Assembly: GCA_036897485.1 (NCBI GenBank)
Contig: JAYMTF010001545.1
Coordinates: 1-22,705 of the forward strand
Reading direction: 5' to 3'
Length of the DNA: 22,705 nucleotides
Origin: Pelargonium nanum
Lineage: Eukaryota; Streptophyta; Magnoliopsida; Geraniales; Geraniaceae
The notes below the pieces were generated by a model that searched no databases, was not told where the DNA came from, and was given only the letters and a program-made list of their open reading frames with translations. The translations under genes were made by a program, and so were the position numbers. Position 1 is the stretch's first letter. Every line of letters starts with the position of its first letter. Below are positions 21,325 to 22,705 of the stretch, in pieces.

Positions 21325-21750
21325 CTAAGGCTTGGAATTAGATATGAATTGTGTGTATTCGCACAAACATAAACGGGTTCAATTAAACTTTATTTAAATT
21401 GCTTATAAATTAGATATGAATTGTGTTCTTATAAATTGCTTTATTTAAAATGCTATAGTTCCTAGTTTAATTAATGAATTTATGATAAGTTTATGGTTAC
21501 ATTAAGGACTTGAAATTGGGCATAGAACATGTAATCTCAGCCAAAACTAACATCAATTGGATTTGAGCAATAGAGAAACCATAACTTCAATTAAACTTTA
21601 CAAAGAACTCAGTATCTAAGAAGCTCAGAAGAAAAATGAACTTTATTAACAGAATGAACAGAACATTAAGTTCATGTATGGTTGGGTTTGGGTCTAATCT
21701 GTGCAGAAAACACAAAAAGCAGAGTGAAAAAAAGGGGAAAAAGAGCATAC
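21325..21750 (-). other. Probable 5'-UTR intron of the MRL7L-like gene
   Basis: On the minus strand a good donor (CTG|gtatg) at 21750 and an acceptor (ccttag|GATT) at 21325 bracket 426 nt of AT-rich sequence just upstream of the start codon. Splicing would join a short leader exon (about 21751-21830) to the first coding exon. This is inferred from sequence only. Confidence 0.55.
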
Positions 21751-21821
21751 CAGACATGAGGCTCGCGGAGGTTCGAGCGTTGGTGGAGAAATCTGAGAAT
21801 CGCTAGGTGACAAATATGGAG

Positions 21822-22046
21822 GAGGGTTTAGGGGTTTGGGATAAAAATGGTAACTTGAAAATTAACAGAGAAATAAAATAGATATAAAAGAATAATATTG
21901 CTCTAATTAAGAAGAAGGAGCAAGAAGAATTGCAGAGCCAGCAATTCAGGAGGAAGGAGAGATTAGAGAGAGAGACAGATAAGAGAGAGAAAGAGATGAG
22001 AGAGAGTAACTTGGGCTGGATCACTGTAAACACTAAATAGGGCCCA
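21822..22046 (-). promoter_or_regulatory. Core promoter of the MRL7L-like gene: telo-box, GA/CT tract, site II
   Basis: Read toward the gene: TGGGCC (22041-22046, reverse complement) and, on the opposite strand, TGGGCT (22012-22017), then a CT-rich tract (21955-22008), then a telo-box-like CTAAACCCT (21822-21832). Site II plus telo-box is a known combination in plant genes for ribosome and organelle biogenesis, which suits this product. Confidence 0.5.
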
Positions 22047-22061
22047 AATAAAACATAAAAG

Positions 22062-22294
22062 AAAGCCCAATACATTTTTTTTTTCGATTTATACCATGGA
22101 GTTCCTGAGCGGGCCCACACACTCGCGGTTGGCACCTCACTCAGACTAATCTTCATTCGAGATTTGTTCACAGTTAAAGCCTTCACCTCTCCCCATGGTG
22201 TGTTGAGCGGGGATCGAACGCAATCGCTCTTCCCACTCACGCAGCATGTGTTGCCAACTGCGCCACTACCCTTGGGTAAAGCCCAATACATTTT
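22062..22294 (-). mobile_element. tRNA-derived SINE with target-site duplications
   Basis: Minus-strand element with body 22277-22085. Near the 5' end is a pol III A box (TAGTGGCGCAGTTGG, 22268-22254), followed by a B box (GTTCGATCC, 22219-22211). It ends in a 10-bp poly-A (22084-22075). Perfect 17-bp direct repeats (aaagcccaatacatttt) flank it at 22062-22078 and 22278-22294, the inner four T overlapping the tail on one side. The body of about 193 bp is typical of plant SINEs. It encodes nothing and would have been moved by a LINE reverse transcriptase. The tRNA-like head cannot fold as a true tRNA gene. Perfect repeats suggest a fairly recent insertion. Confidence 0.9.
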
Positions 22295-22705
22295 GGTTAA
22301 TAGATAATGAGAAAGAAAAAAAGATCAATGTGACCGCTTCAATTAATACTCGTTTAAAAAAAATTAGTTGCGGTGCACTCGTCCAGATCTAGTTACTTTG
22401 TACGTTGACCGAGGGTCTTAGACAAAAAATTATGACTAAAATTTCGAGCACTTGGTAAATATTTATTAACATTTTTTGTTATTTTATTATGACTTACCTA
22501 CATTATTGTACCAAATTCAATTTAGTTTAACGTTAAGTCAAATCAATTTCACTTGTGCCGCTCTTATAAATTTGTGGGAGTAGAAGCACCAAACGCTCGA
22601 AAATCATAATATTAATGAGGTGTTGTCATTTTATTGTGACTTAATCTAAAGGGCAAATTACATATTACTACCTATTATGATGTCCCAAAACACATGACTA
22701 CACTT
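22295..22705. other. Intergenic DNA, no gene seen
   Basis: AT-rich sequence without an acceptable reading frame. The end (from about 22648, aagggcaaattacatatta) resembles the start of a dispersed plant repeat of the 'aaagggcaaatt' type, too short to classify. Confidence 0.35.

Noticed and set aside
22211..22277. tRNA gene candidate
   Set aside because: A and B boxes are present, but there is no matching acceptor stem or clear anticodon arm, and poly-A plus target duplications show it is a SINE head.
21803..22291. 162-codon open frame on the minus strand
   Set aside because: It runs through the SINE body, its poly-A tail and the CT-rich promoter tract; the frame is accidental.
1..22705. CRISPR array, prophage, endogenous virus or biosynthetic cluster
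   Set aside because: No regularly spaced repeats, viral domains or clustered pathway enzymes were seen; the gene content is ordinary for a plant nucleus.

Overview
The window is nuclear DNA from a flowering plant, most likely a eudicot. Five plant-type genes are visible. Four have GT-AG introns, AT-rich non-coding DNA surrounds them, and the proteins match plant-specific families. I saw no prokaryotic operon, CRISPR array or virus. Species cannot be named from the sequence.

Layout. (1) 1-1754, minus: an intronless L-type lectin receptor kinase, cut by the left edge. (2) 2463-5348, minus: a seven-exon WNK kinase closest to Arabidopsis WNK1. The 709 bp between its stop and the receptor-kinase start hold a small splice-flanked open segment (2218-2315) I could not assign. 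(3) 5500-11070: about 5.5 kb of AT-rich intergenic DNA without a convincing gene. It holds old tandem and direct duplications, an orphan cluster of TGGGCC/T motifs, a short GC-rich coding-like island, poly-A/T micro-duplications and decayed repeats. (4) 11185-12633, plus: a three-exon gene for a small secreted cysteine-rich PAR1-family protein, with a clear TATA box. (5) 13403-18127, minus: a seven-exon plastid-type CDP-diacylglycerol synthase (CDS4/CDS5 type), tail to tail with PAR1. (6) 19386-21297, minus: a five-exon MRL7-like (MRL7L/ECB1 type) chloroplast-biogenesis protein with a probable 5'-UTR intron. (7) 22062-22294: a tRNA-derived SINE with perfect target-site duplications, inserted in the promoter region of the MRL7L-like gene. 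The last 400 bp hold no gene I can see.

Functionally the genes are not an operon. Two signalling kinases (cell-surface and cytosolic) lie side by side. On the right, two nuclear genes for chloroplast proteins lie in the same orientation: one for plastid phospholipid precursor synthesis, one for plastid gene expression. The intron-exon models were built by hand from splice sites, reading frame and family knowledge; every exon phase joins correctly.

I found no convincing undescribed biological system. The best leads are the SINE whose target duplication copies a TGGGCT promoter motif, a predicted upstream ORF overlapping the MRL7L start codon, the unassigned splice-flanked segment between the kinase genes, and the orphan TGGGCC/T cluster.
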